64,000 nucleotides of DNA, from assembly GCF_036884655.1 (NCBI RefSeq), contig NC_088357.1:4579001-4643000 (forward strand), written 5' to 3'. A program made the translations under genes and the position numbers. Positions within the stretch are counted from its first letter, which is position 1. Each line of letters starts with the position of its first letter. Source of the stretch: Musa acuminata AAA Group. Lineage: Eukaryota > Streptophyta > Magnoliopsida > Zingiberales > Musaceae. Below the pieces are notes generated by a model. It made no database searches, was not told where the DNA came from, and worked only from the letters and a program-made list of their open reading frames with translations. Shown in pieces: positions 1-15,000 of the stretch.

Positions 1-3000
1 TCCAGGATATCGAGCTTCGCGGTGGAGAATCTGTGGAGTTCAAGTTTGTGGTTTTGTTAAGAGGGAAAAAGGATGTGGTGTGGGAAGGCGGGGGTAACCG
101 GGTCTTGACGCTGCCTGAGAAAGGGGATTTTGATATGGTTTGCCACTGGAACAGGACGGACGAGGCCTTGGAGCTGCTAGGGACTTCTCTCGGTGAAGAG
201 GATGAGGAGTTGCAGAGTGCGGACGTTGAAGATGTGTCTTTGGTCGAAGACCGTAGTTTTGAATCGGAAGCAGGGGCGAGTCCTTTTGTCGAGCAGTGGC
301 AAGGCAGGGCAGCATCATTCATGCGGTCCAATGACCATGCGAGGAGAGAGACAGAGAGGAAATGGAACACGGATGGTCTCGATGGTGCCGCTTTGAAGTT
401 GGTGGAAGGCGATCGATCTGCCAGGAACTGGTGGCGCAAGGTAAGTCTGCATATATTTTTTTCTAACCTAAAGTGATACTCAGTTGACATGGAAACATTG
501 TTTTTACCCTTTTATAATGCTTAGTGCGAGTTCACATAGAGGGTTCTGCAAGATATGCTGGTCCACTTGCATGCTTAGAGAGAAATACAAGAATAGTATA
601 GTATTAACCTTCCTCTTGCTTCTTGATTTGTTATTTTAAAAAAAATACATGCAAAAAGAAGGATGAATATTGTTTCCAAAAAAGAGGATTACATGAAATA
701 TCATAATAAGTAGGCAATGGATTTTTATGATTAAATAATTTAGGTGAATTCAAAAGGCTCTATGATTTCTGTTGCTAGCTGCATATTGCAATGTAATATT
801 GAAGGGACAGATTAGTGTTTTACCTAGTTCTCTTCAAAGCATGGAAACCATAGGATGGCAGTTAGGCATATGCTTAAGGAGCTACATTAACAAGGTGATT
901 CTCTTGTCTTTGTTCTTATTTTGCATTCGCATACTTAAGGATTTCACCCATTATAAACCCTGAAATTGTGCTTTGATTAAAATAACTTCAAAAATCAAAT
1001 ATGGATAAGCAGGCTTAAGCTGTTATAATGGTATTGATGCATGCACATCAAAATTTCCTTCATTTAATGGGTTTTTGATCTATTTTAATGAGTAAATCTT
1101 CATTCAATGAGGTCATTTGTCTGCCAGGATTGGTGGTGCAAGGTACAATTGCATATTGTTGTGTTGACCTTTTAGATGACATTATTGCCATGACTAATCT
1201 TCAGTAAACTCTGGAATAGTTGTTTCAGTCTTACATGATGCTTAACGTGAGACCACATAGATGGTTGTGGAGTCCAAGCAATGATTGGCACCCATGTATG
1301 GTTGGAAGCATCAAGTAAAATAGCATACTAACATCCTTCTTTCCGCTTGAACCACCAGTTGAAAATAAAATTATGAATGCTAAAAGGCTCAAGATCTTGT
1401 TTGTAAAAAAAAGACTGAATCAAATTCCATAGTTTTATTAGGTATTGGAGTTTCATGATTGGATAACTGAGGTGAATCTAAACATTAGTATCATGAAGCA
1501 GTTGCCTAATACAAGAGCATAGTTCAGCGATGTATCTAGTTCTCTACAAAGCAAGGAACCCACACAATGGAAATCACACATAAGCTTAAGGAGACGCACA
1601 AACAGGCTGGCTCTCTTTATTCATTGTTCTATTTCATCATTTGAACCTGGAAATATTAGGGTGGTGGTCCCAACCGATGGAGGGGTCTAGAAAGGGTCAA
1701 CGTCTGTAGCCTTATCCCTACGAGTATAAAAGCTATTTCTGCTACTCATAAAGGAGGAACCTTACCATAACGATATAGTAATATTGCTGGGATTAAAAAC
1801 TAGCTCATGATCACAAACTCATTTTACTCTAGCATAAAGAATTTGAACAAACAAGCACAAGCAATAGTTACTTGTTTTGATACATTGACATCTGAAATAT
1901 CCTTCTTTCAGTGAGTTTTTTTGCTATTGCAACTAAGTTGACCTTGATCTTGCATAATTGCTTCCTGCAATGAATAATAGTAGCACGGGTAGGTATTTTG
2001 TCATATAGCATGTGTATGTGCTTCTTAGTTTGATATTGGCACTACATGAGGTAATTGGTGGATCCTATTGTGGCCATAAAACACAACCAGTTTTGGGAAA
2101 TTTTCACCCACCTGTGTAAGTTTACTGTTAGGAGCTTGTTTAATCCCTTCAGGAGGACAACAAAAGGGGCAACCTGACTCTGCCGCCTACCTTTAGGATG
2201 CTAACACTAGTCACATTAACAACTGCTTGACTGGAAGGACAAAAGCTGGCTACCTAACGTCAAAGTGGTCTCCTTTCACCCACAAGACTTACAGAAGGAC
2301 AGAAGCTGCCTACTCAATGTCAAAGTAGTATTTTTTCAGCGAAAAGACTTACTGCTCACTGTTTGTTGTGGCTATTTATGATCTAGAGCTAAGTATGATC
2401 TTCATTCATTTATAAGATCCTGATAATGTTCATCATATTCCACTGTTCGTTGCAGGACGATTAGCATAGAACAAGGCATCATGGTACACTGTTGAATACA
2501 ACAATACTGTGGAAATAAACTTAAAAAGGAATTTGCAAAAAAATGATTGAATTGCCAATTGGTTCTGATCCCATTGAGTAGGCCTCCTATCAAGACCTGA
2601 GACCAGGGCTCGTAAAACACTATAAGCTGGCTCATGTAATAAAAACCAGAATGACAATTTTAACTGCAGATCAACCTATTTTTGTCCAATATATTACTAA
2701 AAGAATCTTTATCTCAGGTTTGATTTATTTTTAGGGCTTAAGAGTTAAAGGCTACATCTCCTCTACTCCTGTTATGCTACCTTACATGGCTTAATTGCCA
2801 AAAGGACACAATCTGGAGAATGTAGGCCTTGAGCAATGAGCAGCTTGCTACTGATGATATGTGCTTGCTAAAACAATTGCTACAGCTGATAAAGCTAGTG
2901 TTGACTTTCATTTTGATTGGCTGTTGGTTCTGAGCTTTCCACTAGTCATGGTTGCTGAAGTTGACACTTGGCAATTCCATGTTTGGCAAGTGTTAGTTCC

Positions 3001-6000
3001 AGACCTCTAGAAACATTTGCCGAAGAGACCAAGAATTTTCTGCTATTTTTGATCTTCTGAACAGCAACAAGTAAAAATTAACAGGATTCCAACACTGACC
3101 TTAGAGAAGATTGTCTGATGGAGACAAAGCTTGTATCATCTATTAGGCAAACACTTTCCATTAGGTATACCAACATTTCAAATCTCAGTCTGATACTGGT
3201 GCCAGTCTTTAGGCAAACCATTATGATATTGGTGCAGTTGGTGCACTGTATGTTCGTACCCCTATGCTGATCGGTACAGATTTCGTCAACGGAGGAAGGA
3301 GACTGGAAAAAGAGACAAAGAGAGATAAGGGGGAGGAGGAGGATGAAATGAAGGTGGCAGAGGAGGAGAAGCTGGAAAAGAGGAGCTGATGGTGCTGATG
3401 GTGCTGATGGAGGTGGAGGAGATGGAGAAGAAGATGAGATGAGAGAGAAGGATATAAAAATACAATTATATCATCTGTTGGTATATTATAGAAAACTAAA
3501 AGCTTGATAATAGTAGGTGGTAGACTTAACACTTGATATAATTTGGTAACAGTCAATTTACTGTTCTGTAATCCTAGTATGGTGAGACTAATCACATCTA
3601 ATTACTCCGAGTTGATGGAGATGTATGTGAAACCACAATGACTAAATAAGCTTTAGCTGAACCAGTCTCCTGCATAGATTCTGATGTAATTATGACCTTT
3701 ATTTTAGTTCATCTGGTTTATGTACATGCCAAAAGGGTGTGGGAATTTGCTTTAATTAAGTGCAGCCGACAGGACTGCATGTAGGGAAATAAAAAGAATT
3801 TGAAAGCTCAGTCTTGCATTAATTCCTTGTATTATTTTGCCTGCGATAATAAATTATCTATAACATTATGTGGAAGAGTGATGCATTTTCTTGTGAATTT
3901 AATGGGGTATCTGTATGGATATGGTTGTAGAAAGTATAGAACAAATATCTAGGAACAGCAAATTTCTGCTTGTTGGAAAATAGTTGAGAAAGCTGTAATA
4001 TGCTTGGTGAATTTATCTGCATGAAGAGGGTCTAATGCTATTTTGGTGCTGTTAAATTGCAGTTCAAATACATGTTCTGATATTCTACTTCTCTTTTGAC
4101 CTTTGCTCAACAACATAATGAGGATTCAAGTTGCGTTTTCCATGACTATCGTATCTAATTACTATCAATTTTTTCTTTATGCAGTTAGAGGTTGTACGAG
4201 AACTTTTGATTGGCAACATTGGAGGAAATTGCCTGGAAGCCCTAATATATTCTGCTATCTACCTGAAGGTTTTTTGAAATCTTTTCTGGTCTACAATGAC
4301 AATGTTCATTTGTCGTTTGTTGATTTTAAAGCAACTATTACCAAGTAGCATAATTGATGAGTATATATGCTTGATTTTCTTTTCGAGAGTATAACTTTTG
4401 CAGTTGATTTTTGGAAGATAACCAACCTATTTGTGTTTTAGTGGATCAATACTGGTCAAATTCCCTGCTTTGAAGATGGTGGTCATCACCGGCCCAACAG
4501 ACATGCCGAGATCTCCAGGCTTATCTTTCGTGAACTTGAAAGGATACACTACATGAAGGACACTTCACCTCAGGTTTTTTATAATATATTTATCATTTTC
4601 CATATAAAATTACAACTGTATTTTTTTTGCTTTTACTGCTTGTATGCCTTCCTCTAGAAGCATTACTATATATATGTATCATCAAATGTTAAATCTTCAG
4701 ATGGTATTTCATCAACTGGTGCCTTTACTAGTCTCAAATGCACCTTATTTTTTTCTTTATTTTCATCTCTTTTCTCTAAGCCATCTGAATATGTAATCGT
4801 ATAGTTTGTTGACAGATTTGCTTTAGTTCAGGTTTTATAGGATTGGCTAATACCTATCAGATATGACCAATCCAAATCAAAATCATCTAGGCTGATATCA
4901 ATTGGAAGTTGGTTGATCTCTATCTGGGATTGGATGATGCAAATATTAAGTGGTTAATTCCCATTAGTTTCAGTTAATCCAAAGCTGGATTAATTGAAAT
5001 TGCTTGGTTGTAGATGGTATCAGTTTATATAAGTTAACTGACTCCACTCAATAAATTATGGGTGATTTTTTGGTTGGTTGGGATTGAAATTGGTAGGAGA
5101 GAGGACAGAGGTGGAGATGATGAGAAAGAAGAGAGTCAGCAGCATAAGCAGAAAAGGAGGTGGAGAGGAAGGAGTTGGAAAAAGAAAAAATCTATGTACT
5201 GACCTTGATCATTGCTTGTTGGTGGATGCCAGTTGCCACTTCTCTCGTGAAGCTTGATGCTTGATGATTGACAGTGCAGATGCTCATGACTCATGGTGAG
5301 TAGAGAATGAACATGGGGTTTGAGAAATATATATGTTCTGAAAGCAATGTCATCTTTGAATTTAGTTCTTACAAAATCTCCAAATGTGTATATGTGTCCC
5401 TGTTTGTCAGAATTGAACATATGCCCTTTCCAAGTGTGTGTGTGTGTGTGTATGTATAATATTTATGTTCTACAAAGCATTGTCCTTTTCAATTTAGTTC
5501 TCACAAAATCTCCAAATATGTATGTCTCCTTGATTGTTAGAATTGAACATATGCCCTTTCCAAGGATATAAAATCAGCCAACGAAAATAAAAATATGAAT
5601 TTTGTACCTGAAATATCATAATTTTATTTTCTTTGGCTGATTCATTCTATGTATGTGATTCAATTGGTTCATATCATGATTCTCATGATAAATTCTAAAT
5701 TCAATTCCAATCTTGTGAAGGATACCTTTTCGATTGTGACATGATATACCAATTGTATGTCTTATGTATGCAAGCGTTCATACAATGGTAATGTTGCTTC
5801 TTTGCTACCAGGGAGACTGTTTAAGTCACGAAAATAGTCTCTATAAATATTTAAAGGTATGAATGCATACACTGATCCTCCTTAGACCTTGTATTAATGG
5901 GAATCTCATGCACTGGGTACCATGGGCGGTATATCGGTACACCTTAGTATATTATGTGTCGGTATGCATCGTACCGATAGCTGATCGGTACACCCGTATG

Positions 6001-9000
6001 GTACGATATTCAAAACCTTCCTGGATACACCTATGCTTGACAATTTTTAGTGTTTGCTCATATCATTAAATTATAAGTTGTTGGCAAGGATGTATGTCTC
6101 AGGGTACACCTTCTAACAACAGGCAACAGAATGGCCTAATCACCATGAGGCTTTGATTGGTTCAGAATTGCTCATGATCATGAGATTGCTTCTTTTATGT
6201 GCTTGAGATGTACATAATTGCTCCTTACCTGTTTTTTCTGCTGTAACTATCTAGATTCTTAGCTTAACCTCTGATGATTGTCACTTACTATCTTTTTACA
6301 TTGTATATATTTACAGGATGTACTGGTGATCCGGAAGATACATCCATGTTTGCCTTCATTTAAGTCAGAGTTTACTGCTTCTGTCCCTCTAACACGCATA
6401 CGCGATATTGCTCATCGTGGGGACATTCCTCACGATCTGAAGGTTGTTTCTTGTCATAGCATAGTTGATAACCTGATATAATCCTCATTGACATCATGCA
6501 CTGAAATCTGCTTTTTAATTAACAGCAAGAAATCAAACATACAATTCAAAACAAGCTTCACCGGAATGCTGGTCCAGAAGATTTAATTGCCACAGAAGCC
6601 ATGCTTGCTAGGATCACCAAGACTCCAGGGGAGTATAGTGATGCATTTGTAGAACAATTTAAGATATTTTACAATGAGCTCAAAGATTTCTTCAATGCTG
6701 GAAGGTTAGTGGTGTTATAATCTAACTCATATTTATGTTTTATAGTTACCAATTATAAGTTATTCTAGCGAGGCACTGTTATTATAAGTATCCAATTAAG
6801 CTCTTATCATTCAGAGCATTATCATCATCAAACAACAAGCATCATCATGAAAGTTGTTCTTCAGTATGCTTTGTAAGTTAATCAGTTACTAGTGTGTCAA
6901 AATTGCAACTCAAAATTGATACAAACTTTAGCGATAGGAGAACTCGTCATGAACTTCCCACATTGTCCTAATGTTAGCCAATAGACTCAGTCCATGTAGA
7001 TAATCCCTTTCTTCTCATCGTTCATGTTTTTCCATCTATCAAATGCAAGACTGATAAAATGTTGTAGTTGTATAGCACCTAAAGGTTTTAATCAGAAAGA
7101 TTTCATTTATAGTCATCATGAAAGAAACACACACTGCTTTTCTATATTGATTATGGATCTAATTAGACATAGAAAACAAGGTAAAAGATATATAAAGTTC
7201 ATATCTTAGGTTTATCCTTCTCTAACTGATGTTCTTGCAGTCTCACTGAGCAGCTGGAGTCGATAAAAGAATCTTTAGACGAACATAGCTTACAAGCTCT
7301 TGCTTTGTTTTTGGATAGCAAAAAGGTAATTTGCATTTTCTGTCAATAAATATCATGTCTTTATGCATTTAATGGTATGCTATTTATATTTTCCATTATG
7401 CATTTGATCATATGTTTTTAATATTTTATATTCCTTTATAAACATGTAATTTGTTAAATGGAACTTATTAATCACCAAGGTTTTAAAAATTATTGAGCAT
7501 TTCTTTTATTTCTATTAATTTGTGGATACTTATAATCACCGTTTCATGAAAATCCAAGATTTGCCATCAACATAGGATAAGTTAAAAGGCATAGTTAAAG
7601 TAGAGAAGTCTTCATCAACTTCTGTTTGACTCTCATGATGGATTAACATTTTTTCTATGGTTCTATATTCCTAGCTAAGGTAAATTTTGGTAACATAAGA
7701 AATGCCTTAAAACCTAAAATGCTACTTGGCAGTTAGCATTATAAGAAGATCTACCTTTATTTTTTCATAGTTTAAGCTTATGCAATTGAACCAAATAGCA
7801 AAGCCTCAAAATTCACCTTGATGCCAGAAAGGCCTAAAATTTATGTGATGACTTCTCTTTTAGTGCATTTAAAAATAAGCCACCCACAAAAGATGAATAT
7901 TATTTTCTTTAGTAGACTTTTAAGAAGGAAATATCTAAAATCTTCTATGGTAAAAGTAAAGTTCAAATATTCTTGCTGGACACTTGAAATTTTCAAAGGT
8001 GTACTTGTTAGGTAGATATTCATTAGAGAATTGTTTGTGTGCTTGTAAAGTTCTGGTGAATGTTTAGTTTATTGGGTGTACCATGTTTATCCTTTTTTAA
8101 GGTTTATAGAATCTGATTCGGTTTTTATCTCAGTAATAGAACCTTCACCATTGATGACTTGCTTAATAGCTAGACGTTGGAAGTAATTTATAAAGTTTAC
8201 CATGCTTTCATTTGTAGTCAGATTTCTGTGTCATTACAATAAACTTATCTAAAATGTTGCAGAGCTTAGAGAAGTTGCAGGAAGAAAAGAACTTCATTGA
8301 AAATGGTGGGGTTGAATTGCTGATGGAAACTCTGACATCTTTATCGGGTATAAGGTCACTCATTGTGAAAGGTCTTGAAAGTGGTATTAGAAATGATGCT
8401 CCTGATGCTGCCATTGCAATGCGCCAAAAAGTATGTGCCACGTTCATATGTTATTTTCCATTTGTCTTTTTTGCTTATACCCAATCTCTATGCGTCTTTG
8501 CATTTATGTGCAAGTGACTCTCTACATGCAGATGTGCTTGTTACATACACATGATATACACTCTTTTAAGTCTTTTATATGAAAATATTGTTTACTGTTT
8601 TGTAGTGGCGTATCTGTGAGATTGGCCTTGAGGATTACTCTTTTGTTCTCCTTAGCAGGTATTTACTTTACTATAATCTCTTTTGAAATTTCTAATCAAA
8701 CTTAATTTTGTAATAAGAGCTTTTAGTTTTTATTACATATCTAATGCAGATTATTTTTCAATAATTAGACAAAGTAACTAGCAGGTGATTCTTAACATAA
8801 TATTTTATGTTGTTTTACACGTAGAACTCTGACAGAACAATATGCATTTATTTAAGTACTGTTCTGAAGTCCAAGAATAATGATGCCATGCAAATGTGAG
8901 CTTGGGCAGCATGGTATATACTTGCCAATGTTGCCCATGCAATACCCCCTCTCATGTTCTTGTGTTATGCCAAGCTTGTTCATGTGCCAGTTTTTGTGCC

Positions 9001-12000
9001 AAGTATATTTATTGACTTCATAATTCGGTAATGGAGAGGGATGAGCCTTGGTATGACATTAAGCTTGCTCTTTTACAGCCTGGGTAACCAGGGCTTGAGT
9101 TAAGGAAGCAACCTCTCTGCCAGTGTAGTGTGGGTAAGGTTGTATACATTGACCCTCTTTAACACAGACCCTCCTTAGACCTCACACTGGTGGGAGTCTA
9201 CTGTATTGTGTTTGTCCTTTTTTGTAATGTGACATTAGGCATCTTTGATGTAGTTTTCTTCTCATTCATTTTTTAGAACCTAAACTCTTGCAAGCTTTAT
9301 TTTTGTAACTTGATTGAAATATTATTGACACAAATTTACTTATGAATACTCCTGTTTAATGAAATGAATGATCTTGATCTATAGTTTACTTAGTACATCA
9401 CTTCGTCTTCCTTGCTGTTTATTTGTGACATTAATGAAATAAACATTGCTGTTTATTTGTGACCAAAGTACTACCCGTGGAATTTGAAGGAGCTTTTCTA
9501 TAGTGTCATTTTTATATTCTTTCTGTAAATACATAGCGTGAAGAAGTTTTGGCATTCTTTTAAGACTCTGGACTTATCAAGGCAGTTTGTTTCGGAAATA
9601 TCTCTTACTGCTGGAAAATTATTAGTACAACTGTAAATTTTTAGGTTAACTTTTACTCATATATTGTCATTGAGAACTGGTAATGTAAGTCTCTATTGTG
9701 GCTTGACTATTCTTAATTTCCACTTCATAGATTTGTTAATGCTCTTGAAGAAATGGGAGGATCGTCGTGGCTTGCACAAAAGATTGGATCAAAAAACATA
9801 AGTCCTTGGACTCATCCACTTGTTGCCCTAAACATTGGCTTACGCCAGGTTTGGCTTTCAGGTTGGAAGTTAGAGGAATGCAATGCTATACAGAATGAGC
9901 TTCTCTCATGGCTAGATAAAGGCATATCTGATAGAGAAGGTATTTCTCATCTTGTTCTAGGTTTTATTGCATTACATTTAGTGTAAGTCTTATTTTCTGA
10001 TGGTATTTACTTGAACATGTTACTTTTTCCTGCTTATTTGTTTTGGTTAGGCAGTGAGGAAGGAAAGTATATTTGGTCGCTAAGGCTCAAGGCTACTTTA
10101 GATAGAACAAGGCGGTTAACGGAAGAATACTCCGAAGTACTTCTTCAGATTTTCCCTGACAAAGTCCAGGTTGATGTTTGTGTTCAATTCTAATTTCTAT
10201 TTCACAATCATCACTTTCTAATCTTTGCTGCTGGGTTATGATCAATTGTATAACTGTTTCTCTCTAAAGTCTTTTCATATTAGAAGCCAAATTGCTTATA
10301 TATCATGTCATATTGTATAATGTATGGAAAACATCTTTCTTTCCCAGTTCACCAGTACTAATTAATGGGTATTAAAAAGTTATCATACACTAGTAATTCT
10401 AAACATGTTGTTGCTGATTGTCTTTTATCCCTTTCATCGAGACTTGATTTGAGCCACTAATGCTGCATCTTGTGTCACTAATTTGGAAAAGAATAATATG
10501 CTTTTCTTTGACTTGTTTCACCCTATGGTTTAGAAAGTGACACCTTTTTTTTTCTGTTTATACCCTCCTGTATAGAATGCCCCTGTTTTCTAATTGTCAT
10601 GTTTGCTTATTCTTTAGATGTTTTATATTCTATACGTATTGTGATTTGCATGAGTAATTACTTATGCTCTTCTGGTGAAGTGTGAGATTTTATATATGCC
10701 TTCCAGGTTAATATCCTTCTGAATGAAGAAGCTGTCCTTTTCTAAATTGATGTTTAATTTCTTTCATAGATCTACAATTTATTATCTCACAGAAGCTTGG
10801 TGATGTGTTTCCCCATATAGTGTTTGACAGTGACAAATCGTTCTTTTTTGTTTGGACTTTTCTTTTGCCATCTTTATGTTGGTTTTACTGACCTTCTCAA
10901 GGTTAGTATTCTGAAAAACTAAGCTATCAAATGAATCTTTTGACCTAGTTTATCTTTACATTGCAGAGGCTAGGCCAAGCCCTTGGAATCCCAGAGAACA
11001 GTGTAAGGACATACACTGAAGCGGAAATTCGTGCAGGGTATAGCTTTCTTCTCCTTAATTTTTGAATGTTACTTTAATCCAGCAATTTTTCTAGGCTTTA
11101 TTCTTTTTTTTGTTATTAGAGAATTAACATCTGATTTTGTAAATTTAATTACATTGTGTGCAAATTGTTTTTTTGCCAGTGTAATTTTTCAGGTTTCTAA
11201 GCTATGCACTCTTCTACTAAGAGCTGTACGGGCTGCATTGGGATCATCTGGCTGGGACGTTCTTGTACCTGGAGTGGCTCATGGAACCCTTCTACAGGTA
11301 CTCAACAATAATAATACTTAATAGTTTTACTAGTTTGAGTGAGATAACATTTATATCAAAATTGAACTCCTACCTAGTTGATGACTATGCTTGAGGAAGG
11401 ATGCAATCATCAAATTGGCAATGACATGTAAACAGAATGTTAAGAAGTAAACCATATGGCAGCTGTAATAACCATTATCATTCTGCAACTCTTATTATCC
11501 TTGATAATTCAAGTCATAGTAAGTATATTGAAATAACTACTTAACTTCAGGACATGATAAATTTCAGTTTTCCACTAAATTGTATAAAGATATTAAATTG
11601 ATTTCTTTTACAATCACAATCCTCATGTTTTTATATGTATGTACGTACACATATGTATATGTATATATATAGACAGAGAGCGAGAGGCACATACTTGTAT
11701 GTGCCTACCAAAGTCTCTGTTAGAAACAGAAGATAAAAATGAAAGGTTTTGAAGGTTATAGGATATACTTCGAGAAATCTGTGAGCCAGCAGTTGAATCA
11801 CCATTTGGTGTTTATTTTATCCTAATGAATTTTAAATCAAACAAATCTGATTTTGTTATATGACCTTTTCAGCTTCGTGACTTCCTATAACTTATAATTT
11901 ATAATTTTGTAAAAGAAGACCTGATTCTCATTCTATCGTTTTATCATATTCTTCAGGTTGAAAGCATTATTCCTGGTTCTTTGCCTTCATCTGTCAAAGG

Positions 12001-15000
12001 ACCTGTCATTCTGGTTGTCAATAAGGCTGATGGGGATGAGGAGGTTGTTAATTTTTCTATTCTTGATATTGTATCAACTTTATTTTGTTGGTCCTAGTGC
12101 TACTTATGTTATTAAACATTTAATTTTGCTTTTCTTGAATGTGATTGCTGCAGGTCAAGGCTGCTGGAGATAATATTGTAGGAGTTGTACTTCTGCAGGA
12201 GTTACCTCACCTTTCTCATCTTGGTGTTAGAGCCCGACAGGTCAGTTTATGACTTTGCCTTTTGCAACTTTTTAATTCAAGCAAACTATTTGGCAATTTC
12301 AAATTGAGTTCGTATTTTCATTGGTGCCAATTCTTAGGAGAAAGTGACATTTGTGACATGTGAAGATGATGATAGAATTGCTAGCATCCGGAAGCTTGAA
12401 GGAAAATATGTTAGGTTATGTTCTTGACCTTTCAAATTTTCGATTTTGATCTTTATTTTTGAATTACTTTTGTTGATTTGTATATTTGTTCACTATGGTA
12501 CAGTTTTCAATGCCTCTATCCCTTGGGAGCATGAATTAACTGTTACCTCAAAGATAGATTTCCCTACTTGCTAGCTTTTAGGTCTTACAGCTACTCCATT
12601 TATTCTTTACATTTGCCTTTGCTAGGAATTTGACATCTGATTTGGAAGGTTCATGTAAGTCTATAGCTAGATGTGAAGTCCTATCAAATCCTCCATGTAG
12701 ACATGGAGTTGAGGTGCTCTCTATAGTCTCACATCTATACTCTCTCTCTCTCTGTAGACTCCTGCTCCACTCCTCTCCTTCTCCACTTCTCTTCCTCCTG
12801 ATTTGCTCCTCCTTCCCATTTTTGTCCTCTCCCTTTTGGGTCCAACTGGTATGTTGGCGTATTGTGTGTCAGTATATGCCGGTGCATACAGGTTCCATAC
12901 TGGTCCAGATAGGGACCAGTATGGGTCTGGTATCCAGTTCTCAAACACTCTTCTTGAGCATTAAATATCGAGGTTGGCTATATTTTTAAACAAGGATCAA
13001 AGTCTAGGATCATTTAGCCTAAGTTAAGAAAACCTATTATGTCATGTGTATACATTAATGGAGGTGAGGTAATGAATGCTTTCACATTACCGTTTAAGCC
13101 TAAAAGACCAAATTGGTCCAAATGTTATAGAGGATTCAGCACAAAGTCACTGTAGCACGAATTTGATGTCGCTTCTCGATATTAGAACTTGCTGTTTGTG
13201 TTATTTTTGTCATTTGAGCCAGAGGTGGCATGCCAGGGGAGAAGAATCTGAAAGGGATGGAGAATATCGATGCATAATTCTTTTGCTGCTTTGATGCCAA
13301 TCGTGACTTTCTTTATTTCTCTGCTCCCATGCTACAGCAGTCATGCCAATTAACATTGTACAAAATCAGTAGTCTATTGGTTTCCACAATGCCAATAGTA
13401 CTCGGTTCCATGTTCTTGATGATCAACTAAATGAGAAAACATCATGTAATCGGTACAGAGTACTTAACCTATAAGAATAGGCAGTAAATAGGGTTGGGGT
13501 GAGCTTCAGTTGTGTGCACTCATGTTTATTTGTGTCTACATGGAAGCCCAAATTGCTTTGTCTGTTCTCAATAATATCTTGATAAAACCAGAAGGAATCT
13601 TCTCATGTCATGTTCCCTATCATTGATCATGCTAGAGAGTACTTAAGAAATATTCTTCATAAGGATTTTGTGCCCAATAAAGAATTCTTTTTCTTAGAAT
13701 TTCATTTATGCACATACATATTCATGTAAGAGAAGTATCTCTGATGGGAAGAAAAAAGAAGGCATCAAGAGACCCTCCCAGCCCTCTTGTCATGAGGGCA
13801 TGTGCCAACATTTCTGATGCATGATAAAATTATATGCAGTGTCCATTGGCACACCTTTGTGCTGTCTAGCCCACGTTAAATGTTGGCCTAGTCCCCTAGC
13901 CATTTCTCAGTACCTTGACCACCATGTTGATCCGTACTTATACCTTTTTGGCATGGTACATTGCAGCTCATGTTAACACGTGCTGATTGGTTTGATAATA
14001 TTTATGCATGTATGACCTAGAAATTCCAACATATATGCACCCTTTTTTTTTTGGTTCTGTAACTTACATATTGATGTTTTCTATATTGAAATTAGGTTGG
14101 AGGCATCAGCTACTCATGTTGAAGTGTCTTTCTCATCTAAAGAAAATAAAGAGGCTTTGCCTGAAGAACTATCAAGTACTTCAACTTCATCGAAAGATGA
14201 ACTCCCTAGCATGCGATGGTCAAGGGAGGTATCATCTCTATTTTTTTATTAAACAAGTGTTAGATACCAAAGGTTTCCCCTTCACCCTCATGACCCCTCT
14301 CTCTCTCTCTCTCTTAATGCTTTCCGTGTTATTTATTAATCTTTTGAATATACTGACAGGTAAAACAGAACCCTTCACATGGTACTGCTAGTGTGCTAGA
14401 GCTTTCACAGGCAGTTGCTGAAACATCTGGTGCAAAAGCTGCTGCTTGTGGTCTCCTTGCTTCTATGGCGACAATTTCTACAAAAGGTAATTATTGAATC
14501 AAAACTGTTTTATTGTATTGATCTTTTTTAGAATGAATCCTCATCTTGAAGAAAAATAGCCTGTCTGAACTACGTACCAACCCATATTATTTCTGTCATC
14601 TTCTTGTATATACAAGACTCCTCAGAACCTTCTTCTTTGCGTCAATTAGTGGAGATATCATCCATAGTTAGGATGACATACTATAATCTTGCATTAACAA
14701 CTTCTCCTCTTGTTTGATTTGGGCCATTTGATGTCAGTTAACAGTGACCAAGGAGTTCCTGCTTCATTTGGGGTCCCTTCAGGGGCAGTGATTCCTTTCG
14801 GGTCTTTGGAATTGGCAGTTGAAAGAAGTGGTTCGATCAAATCCTTCCTATCCCTAGTAGAACGATTAGAGACAGCCAAACTTGAAAATGGTGAACTTGA
14901 TAGATTATGCTCTGAGCTCCAGACGCTGGTTTCAGCCCAACGTCCATCCAAAGAAACTGTGGAAGCTATCGGAAAAATTCTTCCAATCAATACCCGTCTT

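Noticed and set aside
3221..3595. Minus-strand frame of 124 codons in PWD intron 1
   Set aside because: Its composition is Ser/Leu/His low complexity produced by a purine tract.
9042..9120. tRNA gene, suggested by A-box and B-box-like motifs
   Set aside because: No cloverleaf or anticodon arm can be drawn; the motifs belong to a SINE head.
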